Under the pieces are notes generated by a model. That model searched no databases. It was not told the origin of the DNA and worked only from the letters and a program-made list of their open reading frames with translations. Positions 15,284-22,875 of a stretch of DNA of 33,477 nt are shown here, one piece after another. This stretch comes from Actinomycetes bacterium (GTDB lineage: Bacteria; Actinomycetota; Thermoleophilia; Solirubrobacterales; 70-9). The translations under genes were made by a program, and so were the position numbers. Within the stretch, counting starts at the first letter, position 1. Each line of letters begins with the position of its first letter. The stretch covers positions 1 through 33,477 of the forward strand of contig JAEZIQ010000108.1 in assembly GCA_023436605.1 (NCBI GenBank), in the 5' to 3' direction.

Positions 15284-17830
15284 TTGGACGAAGCCGCCCG
15301 AAAGAAGCTGGAAGAGACAACCCGGTGGGAACCCGGAGAGACTGAAGCGAGGATCTTCGCCGAGTGGATGGAGGGTGGCTACTTCCACCCCGAGGCGACC
15401 GGGACCGCCGAAGAGAATTACTCGATCGCGATCCCGCCTCCGAACGTCACCGGCGTCCTCCATATGGGCCATGCGCTCAACGGTTCGATGCAGGACGCCC
15501 TGATCCGCATGAACCGGATGAGCGGCAGGAACACGCTCTGGATCCTCGGCATGGACCACGCCGGCATCGCCACCCAGACGGTGGTCGAGAAGAAACTCAA
15601 GTCCGAAGGGGTCAGCCGTCACGAGATTGGCCGCGAAGCCTTCACCGAGAAGGTCTGGGAGTGGAAGGAGCAGTACGGCGGCTCGATCCGCGAGCAGTAC
15701 CAGCGGCTCGGGGCCTCGGTCGATTACGAACGGGAACGCTTCACCCTCGATGAGGGCTACGCCCGCGCGGTCCGCAAGGTCTTCACCGCCCTCTACGAAA
15801 AGGGCTACATCTACCGCGACAACTACATGGTCAACTGGGATCCCGGTTCGCAGTCGGCGATCTCCGACCTCGAGGTCGTCAACGAAGAGCGGACCGACAC
15901 TCTCTACTCGGTCGATTACCCGGTCGAGAACAGTGACCGCGTCCTGACCGTAGCGACGGTCCGGCCGGAAACCATGATGGCCGACACGGCGGTGGCCGTG
16001 AACCCGAACGACGAGCGTTACAAGGACCTGATCGGCAGCCACTGCATCCTGCCCCTGGTCGGCCGCCGCCTGCCGATCATCGCCGATGACCACGTCGACA
16101 TCGAGTTCGGGACCGGCGCGCTCAAGATCACACCCGGCCATGATGTGAACGATTTCGAGATCGGCCGCCGGCACGGGCTGGAGGAGATCTCGGTGATCGG
16201 CGAGGACGGCCGCATGACGCCCATGGCGGGCGAACGCTTCGAGGGAATGACCGTGGCCGAGGCCCAGGTCGAGGTGGTCAAGGCCCTGAAGGAGGAAGGC
16301 GCCCTGAGCGGCGAGGAGGAATACGTTCACTCGGTCCCGTTCTCCGAGCGTTCCGGCGAGCGGATCGAGCCGCTGATCTCCCTCCAGTGGTTCTGCCAGA
16401 TGGACGAACTGGCCAAGCCCGCGATCAAGGCGGTCGAGGATGGCCGGGTCAACATCGCCCCCGAACAGTGGACCCGGGTCTACCTCAACTGGATGAACGA
16501 GATCCGGCCCTGGTGTGTGTCCCGCCAGCTCTGGTGGGGTCACCGGATCCCCGTCTGGTACCGCGGCGACGAGACATACGTCGGCGAGACCGCCCCGGAA
16601 GGTGAGGGCTGGGTCCAGGACGAGGACGTGCTCGATACCTGGTTCTCCTCGGCGATCTGGCCCTTCGCCACCCTGGGCTGGCCGGAGGACACCCCCGAGC
16701 TCAAGGCCTTCTACCCGACCAAGTTCCTGACCACGGCCCGGGAGATTCTCTTCCTCTGGGTCGCCCGGATGATCATGACCGGCATCGAATTCGCCGGCGA
16801 CGTTCCCTTCAAGGATGTGTACGTCCACTCGGTGATCCAGGCTCGTGACGGCCGCCGCATGTCGAAGAGTCTCGGCACCGGTATCGACCCGCTGCAGGAG
16901 ATTGACGAGCACGGTGCCGATGCCCTCCGCTTCGGGCTGCTCGCGATGTCCTCGACCCAGGACGTCCGCTACTCGGACGCAAAGGTCCAGCAGGGCCGCG
17001 ACCTCGCGACCAAGCTGTGGAACGCTTCGCGATTGATCCTGCTCAACACCGAGGCCCCCGAGGACCGCACGGTCCCGGCCGATCCGGTTGCCCTCGAGGA
17101 CCGCTGGATCCTCTCCCGGCTCGAATCGACGATCGAGACGTACACCCGACTGATCGGCGAGTACGACTTCGCCCACGCTGCCCAGGAGCTCTACTCCTTC
17201 GTCTTTTCCGATCTCTGCGACTGGTATCTGGAGATCGCCAAGCCGCGGATCTACGACGGCGACCCCGAAGTCGCGCAGGTCCTGCTCCACACCCTGGAGC
17301 GAACGCTTTCCCTGGCCCATCCGGTGATGCCTTTCGTGACCGAAGCGATCTGGGAGTATCACCCCTACCGCGAGGGTCATCTGGTCGTCCATCCTTTCCC
17401 CGAAGCCGATTCGTCGCGGATCAGCGAGACGGTCGAGACCGAGGTCGGCGAGGCGATCGGACTGACCCGCCAGTTCCGCGGCTGGCGCGACATGGCCGGC
17501 GTGCCGCCGAAGATCGTGCTCGGGGCAAACGGGGACGCATCGAGCGTGCCGGAATTCGTGTCCCGGCTCGGACGAATCGAGATCGGATCAGGGGACGGCG
17601 AGGTCGTGGCCACGGTTTCCGGGTTCGGCATCCGGGCCAGCGACGAACTCGACATGGAAGCGGTGACCGGCCGGATCGAGGCGCGTCGCGGCAAGGTCGC
17701 GGCTGAACTGAAGAAGATCGAGGGCAAGCTGGCCAACGAACGCTTCGTCGAGAACGCGCCGGCCGAGGTCGTGGCCGAGGAACGCGAAAAGGTCGAGCGA
17801 CTCCAGGCCGAACTGGCCGAACTCGGCTAG
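15284..17830 (+). CDS. valS: Valyl-tRNA synthetase
   Basis: The 848-residue class I synthetase charges tRNA-Val. The Rossmann core has PPPNVTGVLHMGHALNG (HIGH motif at residues 60-63) and MSKSLG at 526-531 (KMSKS motif, here RMSKS). GMDHAGIATQ is the typical ValS segment. VRPETMMADTAVAVNP and HDVNDFEIGRRHGL mark the CP1 editing domain, which hydrolyses mischarged Thr-tRNA. An anticodon-binding domain follows (WILSRLESTIETYTRLIGEYDFAHAAQELYSFVFSD region). The C-terminal coiled-coil (GKVAAELKKIEGKLANERF to QAELAELG) is the ValS tRNA-binding arm. The start is TTG at 15284, the only usable initiation codon upstream of the conserved N terminus. folC begins 8 nt after the stop, so they are co-transcribed. 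Confidence 0.97.
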   Translation: MDEAARKKLEETTRWEPGETEARIFAEWMEGGYFHPEATGTAEENYSIAIPPPNVTGVLHMGHALNGSMQDALIRMNRMSGRNTLWILGMDHAGIATQTVVEKKLKSEGVSRHEIGREAFTEKVWEWKEQYGGSIREQYQRLGASVDYERERFTLDEGYARAVRKVFTALYEKGYIYRDNYMVNWDPGSQSAISDLEVVNEERTDTLYSVDYPVENSDRVLTVATVRPETMMADTAVAVNPNDERYKDLIGSHCILPLVGRRLPIIADDHVDIEFGTGALKITPGHDVNDFEIGRRHGLEEISVIGEDGRMTPMAGERFEGMTVAEAQVEVVKALKEEGALSGEEEYVHSVPFSERSGERIEPLISLQWFCQMDELAKPAIKAVEDGRVNIAPEQWTRVYLNWMNEIRPWCVSRQLWWGHRIPVWYRGDETYVGETAPEGEGWVQDEDVLDTWFSSAIWPFATLGWPEDTPELKAFYPTKFLTTAREILFLWVARMIMTGIEFAGDVPFKDVYVHSVIQARDGRRMSKSLGTGIDPLQEIDEHGADALRFGLLAMSSTQDVRYSDAKVQQGRDLATKLWNASRLILLNTEAPEDRTVPADPVALEDRWILSRLESTIETYTRLIGEYDFAHAAQELYSFVFSDLCDWYLEIAKPRIYDGDPEVAQVLLHTLERTLSLAHPVMPFVTEAIWEYHPYREGHLVVHPFPEADSSRISETVETEVGEAIGLTRQFRGWRDMAGVPPKIVLGANGDASSVPEFVSRLGRIEIGSGDGEVVATVSGFGIRASDELDMEAVTGRIEARRGKVAAELKKIEGKLANERFVENAPAEVVAEEREKVERLQAELAELG

Positions 17831-17837
17831 GTCGAAC

Positions 17838-19106
17838 GTGGGCGGCCCGGCTGAAGCCGCATGGGACGCAGAAGCCTTCCTCAACTCGCTTGAGCCGATC
17901 GGCTGGAAGCTCGGTCTCGAGCGGATGGAGCTGCTGAGCGAAGAGCTCGGACGGCCTCAGGATTCCTACGCGACCATCCACGTGGTCGGGACCAACGGCA
18001 AGTCGTCGGTCTCGAGGATGATCAGCGCGATCTGCGAGGCGCACGGGTACCGGGCCGGCTGCTCGCTCTCGCCCCATCTGGCCCACTGGTCCGAGCGGGT
18101 CGTGATCTCCGGGGAAGAGGATCCCGAGCTGTTCAGCGAATGCGTCAAGCGCACCGCCGAAGCGGCCGCCCGCGTGAACGCTGGCCTTGAGGGAGAAGAG
18201 GTGACCCAGTTCGAGTTGGCTACCGCGGCCGCTTTTCTGACCCTGGCCGAGGGGGGAGTCCAGGTCGCGGCGATCGAGGCCGGCCTGGGGGGCCGGCTCG
18301 ACGCGACCAACTCGATCCACTCGCTGGCCACCGTGCTCACCTCGATCGGCCTCGACCACACCGAGTACCTCGGCAATACCGAACTTGAGATCGCCGGCGA
18401 GAAACTGGCCGTCCTCCGGTCCGGTTCGATCCTGGTATTGGGGCCCGTTTCCGAGGAGGTCCGCGAACTGGCTTACTCCACGGCCGCAGATCGAGGATGC
18501 GACGTCCGTGAAGTCAGCCGATCGGCTGTGGATGCCGGGCCTCACACACCCGGGACCGGAGGATTCCAGAGGACCAACTTTGCGGTCGCCGAGGCCGCGG
18601 CGGCCTGCTTTCTGGGAGAGGTTTCGCGGCTCAAGTCGGAAGAGGCAGTAAGCGGACTGGTGATCCACGGGCGCCTCGAACAACTGGGCGAGGAGCCCCT
18701 TGTTCTGGCAGATGTCGCCCACAACCCGGCCGGGGCCCGGGCCCTCGCGGCCTCGCTCGGGGAAGTGACCGGAGGAAAGCCGGTGATCGGGGTGATCGGG
18801 GCCCTGACAGACAAGGACGCACCCGGAATGCTGGCCGAACTGGCCGGATCGCTCGACGCCGCCGTCTTCACCGGCTTGCCGGAAAAGGCGCTGGCGGCTT
18901 GGGGAAGGCCCGGGGCGAGCGCCTGGGAGCCGAAAGAGCTGGCCCGGATCGCTGCTGGACTTGACTTGCCGGCAGAGGCAGCCGAGAGCCCGGCCGAAGC
19001 TCTGTCGAAAGCACGGGAAATGGCTCTGGAAGTGGGCGGAGCGGTTCTGATCACCGGATCACATTTCCTTCTGGCCCCGGAGAACGGGGCCGGGGCCCCG
19101 GGATGA
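17838..19106 (+). CDS. folC: Bifunctional folylpolyglutamate synthase / dihydrofolate synthase
   Basis: The 422-residue product is a Mur-ligase-family enzyme. It adds glutamate to dihydropteroate or folates with ATP. HVVGTNGKSSVSRMISAIC (about residues 48-66) is the P-loop. SPHLAHWSERVVISGEE is the substrate and omega loop, IEAGLGGRLDATN and TSIGLDHTEYLG are the classic FolC signatures, and LADVAHNPAGARALAASL opens the C-terminal glutamate-ligase domain. KPVIGVIGALTDKDAPGML and VLITGSHFLL are also typical. The GTG start at 17838 lies 7 nt after the valS stop with a weak AGG upstream, so expression depends largely on valS. The valS-folC pairing is a common bacterial arrangement. Confidence 0.93.
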   Translation: MGGPAEAAWDAEAFLNSLEPIGWKLGLERMELLSEELGRPQDSYATIHVVGTNGKSSVSRMISAICEAHGYRAGCSLSPHLAHWSERVVISGEEDPELFSECVKRTAEAAARVNAGLEGEEVTQFELATAAAFLTLAEGGVQVAAIEAGLGGRLDATNSIHSLATVLTSIGLDHTEYLGNTELEIAGEKLAVLRSGSILVLGPVSEEVRELAYSTAADRGCDVREVSRSAVDAGPHTPGTGGFQRTNFAVAEAAAACFLGEVSRLKSEEAVSGLVIHGRLEQLGEEPLVLADVAHNPAGARALAASLGEVTGGKPVIGVIGALTDKDAPGMLAELAGSLDAAVFTGLPEKALAAWGRPGASAWEPKELARIAAGLDLPAEAAESPAEALSKAREMALEVGGAVLITGSHFLLAPENGAGAPG

Positions 19107-19176
19107 CCGCCGGGCAAGGCCTGTCAGAAGCACAAGCTGCCCGTTGAGTAGCCGCCGGTTATGTCACGATTAGCAG

Positions 19177-19296
19177 GTGAATCGTCAGACCGGCTCCCAA
19201 TTGCTGTCGATGATGGCGCTGGTCGCTGCGGTCGTGGCGATCGTGATCCTCGTCTTTTTCGGCATCGGGTACCTATTCGGAAGGATGTTCCTCTAG
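19177..19296 (+). CDS. Small single-pass membrane protein, 39 aa
   Basis: A 39-codon ORF runs from GTG 19177 to TAG 19294-19296. The product has a polar N terminus (VNRQTGSQLLS), one long hydrophobic helix (about residues 12-34, rich in Val/Ile/Ala/Phe), and a short GRMFL tail. The start is 6 nt after a CACGAT box (19165-19170), the spacing of the leaderless genes elsewhere in the window. The next gene starts 6 nt after its stop and also encodes a membrane protein, so the two likely form an operon. Function unknown; the size and position suggest a partner or accessory subunit of the zinc-ribbon membrane protein (inference). Confidence 0.5.
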   Translation: MNRQTGSQLLSMMALVAAVVAIVILVFFGIGYLFGRMFL

Positions 19297-19302
19297 CAAG
19301 CC

Positions 19303-20058
19303 ATGCCTCTCGCCATCTTCGGAATTGAAAACACTGCACTGAACCTGGCTGTCACGCTGGTGATCCTGATGCTGGTCGCGATCTGGATCGCCATGATCGT
19401 GTTCACCTTCACCGACGCCCGCCGCCGTATCGCCGATCCCTTCCTGGTCGGCTGCGCCACCGCCGCTTCGTTTTTCCCCTTCGTCGGCACTCTCGTCTAC
19501 ACGATCCTCCGTCCGCCGGAGTTCCTCGATGACATTCGCGAGCGGGAGACCGAGATCCAGGAATCAGAGGTGCGGCTCAGGCACCTCAAACACAACTCCT
19601 GCCACAAGTGCGGCTCGCCGGTCGAGAGCGATTTCATTCGCTGTCCCTCCTGTCGGACCCGGCTCAAGGAGCCCTGCCCGAGTTGCTCGAAGCCGGTCGG
19701 CCTGGGCTGGAAGGTCTGCCCCTACTGCGAAACGACCCTGATTGCCCCGAAGCGCTCCTCGAGGAGCTCTTCGAAGCGGCCCAAGGGCGATTCGTCCGGA
19801 TCTTCAAGGTCCGGTCGCGCCGAAAGGCCGGAGAAGGACGAGCGCCGACGCCGTACGAGCAAGGCGCCGATCGAAGCTTCGACCAAGGAAAGCCGCTCCT
19901 CGAAGAGCAGCCGGACGGAAGAGCCGACCCGCCGGGTTTCCCGGTCTTCCAGCGACGAATCCGCAGAGAAGCCGCGCACGCCGCGGTCTTCGCGGCGCAA
20001 GATCGCGGTCGACGGCGACGATGCGCCCACCGACCCGATCAACCGCGGCGACAACTGA
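19303..20058 (+). CDS. Membrane protein with double zinc ribbon and disordered basic tail
   Basis: The 251-residue product has two hydrophobic segments, about residues 11-36 (ALNLAVTLVILMLVAIWIAM region) and 47-69. A short charged helix (LDDIRERETEIQESEVRLRH) follows. Next come four CxxC knuckles, CHKC, CPSC, CPSC and CPYC (about residues 100-143), forming a double zinc ribbon. The last 100 residues are low-complexity Ser/Arg/Lys/Glu with repeated RSSR- and KSS-like stretches, predicted disordered and cytosolic. Such DZR membrane proteins have no assigned biochemical role; phosphorylation of the Ser/Arg-rich tail is conceivable but unsupported. The ATG at 19303 follows the 39-codon gene by 6 nt. 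ndk lies 63 bp downstream. Confidence 0.75.
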   Translation: MPLAIFGIENTALNLAVTLVILMLVAIWIAMIVFTFTDARRRIADPFLVGCATAASFFPFVGTLVYTILRPPEFLDDIRERETEIQESEVRLRHLKHNSCHKCGSPVESDFIRCPSCRTRLKEPCPSCSKPVGLGWKVCPYCETTLIAPKRSSRSSSKRPKGDSSGSSRSGRAERPEKDERRRRTSKAPIEASTKESRSSKSSRTEEPTRRVSRSSSDESAEKPRTPRSSRRKIAVDGDDAPTDPINRGDN

Positions 20059-20121
20059 TCCCGGGCCGGGTCCACGACCCAGATGGCCTGAAACCACACC
20101 AACCACACGGAGTACCACCAC

Positions 20122-20529
20122 ATGTCCCAGACCCTGATCCTGGTCAAGCCCGACGCTTTCGAGCGCGCCCTCACCGGCGAGGTCCTCGCCCGCTTCGAGC
20201 GCAAGGGCCTCCGCATCGCCGCCCTCAAGAAGCTGACCGCGACCGAGCAGATCGCCAACGAGCACTACGCCGAGCACAAGGAGAAGCCCTTCTTCGGCGA
20301 ACTGGTCGACTTCATCACCGGCGGCCCCCTCGTGGCAGCGGTCCTCGAAGGCCCCGAAGCCGTCAAGGCCGCCCGTCAGCTGATCGGCGCCACCAACCCG
20401 GTCGAAGCCGCCCCCGGCTCGATCCGCGGCGACTTCGCCCTCGAAGTCACCTTCAACATGGTCCACGGCTCCGACTCCGACGAGTCGGCCGCCCGCGAGA
20501 TCGCGATCTGGTTCCCCGAAGGCGTCTAG
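20122..20529 (+). CDS. ndk: Nucleoside diphosphate kinase
   Basis: The 135-residue enzyme balances NTP pools by transferring the gamma-phosphate through a phospho-histidine. TLILVKPDAFERAL is the N-terminal signature. HYAEHKEKPFFGELVDFI is the Kpn-loop region, GATNPVEAAPGSIRGDFA is the nucleotide-binding stretch, and NMVHGSDS contains the catalytic His115. Length is normal for the family. The ATG at 20122 is preceded by GGAG at 20109-20112. A terminator follows 25 nt after the stop, closing the valS-to-ndk stretch. Confidence 0.96.
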   Translation: MSQTLILVKPDAFERALTGEVLARFERKGLRIAALKKLTATEQIANEHYAEHKEKPFFGELVDFITGGPLVAAVLEGPEAVKAARQLIGATNPVEAAPGSIRGDFALEVTFNMVHGSDSDESAAREIAIWFPEGV

Positions 20530-20554
20530 CCGACCGGCAGCAACCTGTTGCTTC

Positions 20555-20581
20555 GAAAGGGCGGCCACAGGCCGCCCTTTC
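20555..20581 (+). terminator. Rho-independent terminator after ndk
   Basis: A perfect 12-bp stem (20555-20566 and 20570-20581) has a 3-nt ACA loop. The stem itself ends in CCCTTTC, giving a short T run in the 3' arm. Confidence 0.8.
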
Positions 20582-20723
20582 TCGTTAACGGCCGCCGATC
20601 GCGGACCCCGTCCGGGCCACGCACGCGCCATCGCCCAAGATCCCAGAGCGGTGACACGACCTGGCTACCGGTTACGGGCGTTATCTCGTGGCACCCCCGG
20701 GGCCGCGGTCTCAGGTGCGGCGA

Positions 20724-21482
20724 CTACCTTCGTCCGATGACCACTGTCGCGCCCCATTCGGCTGAAGTGGCGAGGGTGGGAGCGAGGCCAACGTCCTTCA
20801 TGAGTCGCATGGTCGATTCGGCCTGGAGGTCACTGGTTTCGACCAGGAGGTGGCCTTTCGGGGCGAGCCAGAGGATGGCTTCGAGGATTGCCCGGCGCTG
20901 GACGTCGAGCCCGTCGTCGCCACCGTCGAGGGTGATCGTCTCCTCGTATAGCCGTGCCTCCCTGGGCATCAGGGGCAGCTCGGCGGTTGGCACGTAAGGG
21001 GCATTGACGAGGATCAGGTCGGCCCGGCCCCGGAGGGACCGTGGCAGGGGGTCGAAGAGGTCGCCCTGGTAGACCCGGCCATCGACTTCGGTGACGTTGG
21101 TGGCAGCGCAGCGGACCGCGGCCTCATCGATGTCGGTCGCATGGAGATCGGCCCGGCCGAGAGCGACCGCCGTGGCCACTCCCAGGGCGCCAGTGCCGCA
21201 ACAGATGTCGAGCACCGTGGACCCTGGCTGGCCGAGCCGGACCGCCTTCCTGACCAGGAACTCGGAACGGGGGCGGGGCAGGAAGACACCGGGTTCAACG
21301 CCGATTTTCAGGCCGCAGAACTCGGCCCAGCCGACGATCTGCTGGATCGGCTCACCCGACAACCGGCGCGCCACCATCGATTCAAGCTCGGCCGGGGAGG
21401 TCGCCGCTTCGCTGAGTAGCCGGGCCTCGTCCTCGGCAAAGACCGAGCCCGCCGCCCTGAGTTCTTCGACCAGATCGTCCAC
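20724..21482 (-). CDS. PrmC/HemK-related N5-glutamine methyltransferase-like protein
   Basis: The 252-residue product is a SAM-dependent class I methyltransferase related to PrmC. An N-terminal helical region opens LRAAGSVFAEDEARLL. The linker has EPIQQIVGWAEFCGLKIGVEPGVFLPRPRSE (PrmC-style LPRPRSE). The SAM loop is VLDICCGTGALGVA (about residues 90-103), ATDIDEAAVRCA follows, and the catalytic motif is NAPYVPT. Canonical PrmC has NPPY, so this belongs to the actinobacterial PrmC-related group of unknown substrate rather than the release-factor methylase proper. The GTG start at 21482 lies 10 nt after a minus-strand TAGCTT box (21493-21498). It is divergent from the QsdR-like regulator across a large palindrome. 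Confidence 0.75.
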   Translation of the reverse strand: MDDLVEELRAAGSVFAEDEARLLSEAATSPAELESMVARRLSGEPIQQIVGWAEFCGLKIGVEPGVFLPRPRSEFLVRKAVRLGQPGSTVLDICCGTGALGVATAVALGRADLHATDIDEAAVRCAATNVTEVDGRVYQGDLFDPLPRSLRGRADLILVNAPYVPTAELPLMPREARLYEETITLDGGDDGLDVQRRAILEAILWLAPKGHLLVETSDLQAESTMRLMKDVGLAPTLATSAEWGATVVIGRR

Positions 21483-21492
21483 GCGAAACCCA

Positions 21493-21498
21493 AAGCTA
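21493..21498 (-). promoter_or_regulatory. -10 box of the PrmC-related gene
   Basis: TAGCTT on the minus strand, 10 nt before the GTG at 21482, directly abuts the left arm of the 48-bp palindrome. The -35 region must therefore lie within that arm. Confidence 0.4.
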
Positions 21499-21546
21499 CC
21501 GGTGGGTCGGATTACCGGCGCTGCTGCCGGAAATCCGACCCACCGG
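21499..21546. promoter_or_regulatory. Large palindrome between divergent promoters, putative TetR (QsdR-like) operator
   Basis: Two 20-nt arms (21499-21518 and 21527-21546) are inverted copies with one mismatch, separated by 8 nt. The left arm reads CCGGTGGGTCGGATTACCGG. The palindrome begins next to the -10 of the PrmC-related gene and ends 21 nt before the -10 of the TetR gene, so each arm covers one promoter's -35 zone. It may act as a DNA operator or as a hairpin; there is no T tract. Confidence 0.6.
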
Positions 21547-21567
21547 GGTCCGGGGCGGGGTCGTGAA

Positions 21568-21573
21568 TAGGAT
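21568..21573 (+). promoter_or_regulatory. -10 box of the QsdR-like regulator, leaderless
   Basis: TAGGAT is followed by 6 nt and the GTG at 21580, with no Shine-Dalgarno sequence. Confidence 0.5.
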
Positions 21574-21579
21574 TCGGCC

Positions 21580-22146
21580 GTGGGCGTATCCGAGAAAGTT
21601 GGGCGGGAAGATGCGATTCGGCTTGCCCGGCGTCATTACCTGGCCCGCGAACGAATCGACATGCAGTCGCTCGCCAGCGAACTCGGGATCGGGCGGACCA
21701 CCCTCTACCGATGGGTCGGTGATCGCGACAAGCTGATCACGGAGATGCTCTCCGAAATGGTGCTCGAAGTAATCCGGACCGCAACCGAAGAAGCCGAAGG
21801 CGAAGGGCCACAGCGGATCGTCGACGGCATGCGCCGTTTCATGGAAACCTCGGCCGGCTTCGCCCCGCTACGCCACCTGGTGCAGACCGAGCCGGAACTG
21901 GGACTGCGGGTGATGCTGGCACCGGGGTCCGGAGTTTCGAACGCGATCATCGCCCAGCTCCGGACCGAGATCGAAAAGACCCGCCCCGACTGGTCGGGTG
22001 AGAAGGCAGCTGACCTGGCCGATGTCCTGACCCAGATCGGCATGGCCTACGAGTGGGGCAACATCGCGGTCCGATCCGAACCGGAGATCGACCGGGCGAT
22101 CCGGGCGATGGAGAATCTGATCCGCGCGGCCGACCTGACCACGTGA
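21580..22146 (+). CDS. QsdR-type TetR family regulator
   Basis: The 188-residue product has a TetR-like HTH: ARERIDMQSLASELGIGRTT then LYRWVGDRDKLITEML (about residues 24-58). The C-terminal part (MRRFMETSAGFAPLRHLVQTEPELGLRVM, then AYEWGNIAVRSEPEIDRAI) matches the QsdR group, named after the Rhodococcus regulator of the quorum-quenching lactonase; the ligand here is unknown. The GTG at 21580 follows TAGGAT by 6 nt. A 48-bp palindrome immediately upstream is the likely binding site, implying autoregulation and control of the divergent methyltransferase (inference). Its stop overlaps the start of maf by 4 nt (GTGA). Confidence 0.8.
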   Translation: MGVSEKVGREDAIRLARRHYLARERIDMQSLASELGIGRTTLYRWVGDRDKLITEMLSEMVLEVIRTATEEAEGEGPQRIVDGMRRFMETSAGFAPLRHLVQTEPELGLRVMLAPGSGVSNAIIAQLRTEIEKTRPDWSGEKAADLADVLTQIGMAYEWGNIAVRSEPEIDRAIRAMENLIRAADLTT

Positions 22147-22709
22147 GATCCCCGAAAGTCATTCTTGCCTCGGGCTCGCCGCAACGGAGGGAGATCCTCG
22201 AGCGACTCGAGATCGATTTCGAGGTCAGGGTCTCGGGGGTCGAGGAGATCGTCGACGGCGATCCGGCCGCTGCGGTGCTGGCCAACGCGCTGCTCAAAGC
22301 GCGGGCGATAGCCGAGTCTGCGCCAGGCTCCCTGGTGATCGGCTGCGACACCGACGTGGTGCTCGAAGCGAGCATCATCGGCAAGCCGGAAGACGAGCAG
22401 ATGGCCCGGGAGTACCTGGGTCGCCTCTCCGGCCGGGACCACCGGGTGTTGAGCGGCCTCGCGATCATCGGGCCGGAGCCGGAGCAGGTTCGTTCGGGGG
22501 TTGCCGAGTCGACCGTCCGCTTCCGGGAACTCGGTGAGGGGGAGATCGAGCGATACCTGGCCAGCGGGGAGTGGCAGGGGAGGGCCGGCGGGTACGCGAT
22601 TCAGGGACGGGGATCCGCTCTCGTCGCCCGGGTTGACGGCGACATCTCGAACGTGATCGGCCTGCCGGTCGGTTTGTTGTTGAATCTGGCTCCAGAACTG
22701 GATTTATGA
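22143..22709 (+). CDS. maf: Maf family nucleotide pyrophosphatase
   Basis: The 188-residue product is a Maf/HAM1-like house-cleaning NTP pyrophosphatase. ILASGSPQRREILERLEIDF is the signature N terminus. GCDTDVVLEASIIGKPED holds the catalytic Asp region, RDHRVLSGLAI follows, and the EWQGRAGGYAIQGRGSALV block (about residues 145-163) precedes SNVIGLPV. Family members hydrolyse dTTP/UTP or modified nucleotides to monophosphates; the subfamily cannot be assigned confidently. The GTG start at 22143 is inside the end of the regulator gene and nothing longer fits. In many bacteria maf sits beside the mre genes, as here. Confidence 0.9.
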   Translation: MRSPKVILASGSPQRREILERLEIDFEVRVSGVEEIVDGDPAAAVLANALLKARAIAESAPGSLVIGCDTDVVLEASIIGKPEDEQMAREYLGRLSGRDHRVLSGLAIIGPEPEQVRSGVAESTVRFRELGEGEIERYLASGEWQGRAGGYAIQGRGSALVARVDGDISNVIGLPVGLLLNLAPELDL

Positions 22710-22875
22710 ACCGCTGAAGCAGCCTCGCTAAGGTTGCCTCTCGCTGCAATCCTGCCCGCAGCCACCTGTTCGGGTGTACGGCTTTCCCGCCAAGGTGAGA
22801 AAGTCGCCTGTCCGGGGCGATTTCCGCTCCGATGATCCGAGCAGCGCCTTCCTCCGAACCGACTCCGAGCCCACC

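Noticed and set aside
15167..17392. Long minus-strand ORF (741 aa) opposite valS.
   Set aside because: It is a shadow of valS with composition typical of reversed codons (His/Asp/Gly-rich) and no domain.
21499..21546. Palindrome as a Rho-independent terminator.
   Set aside because: It lies between two divergent starts and has no T tract on either side.
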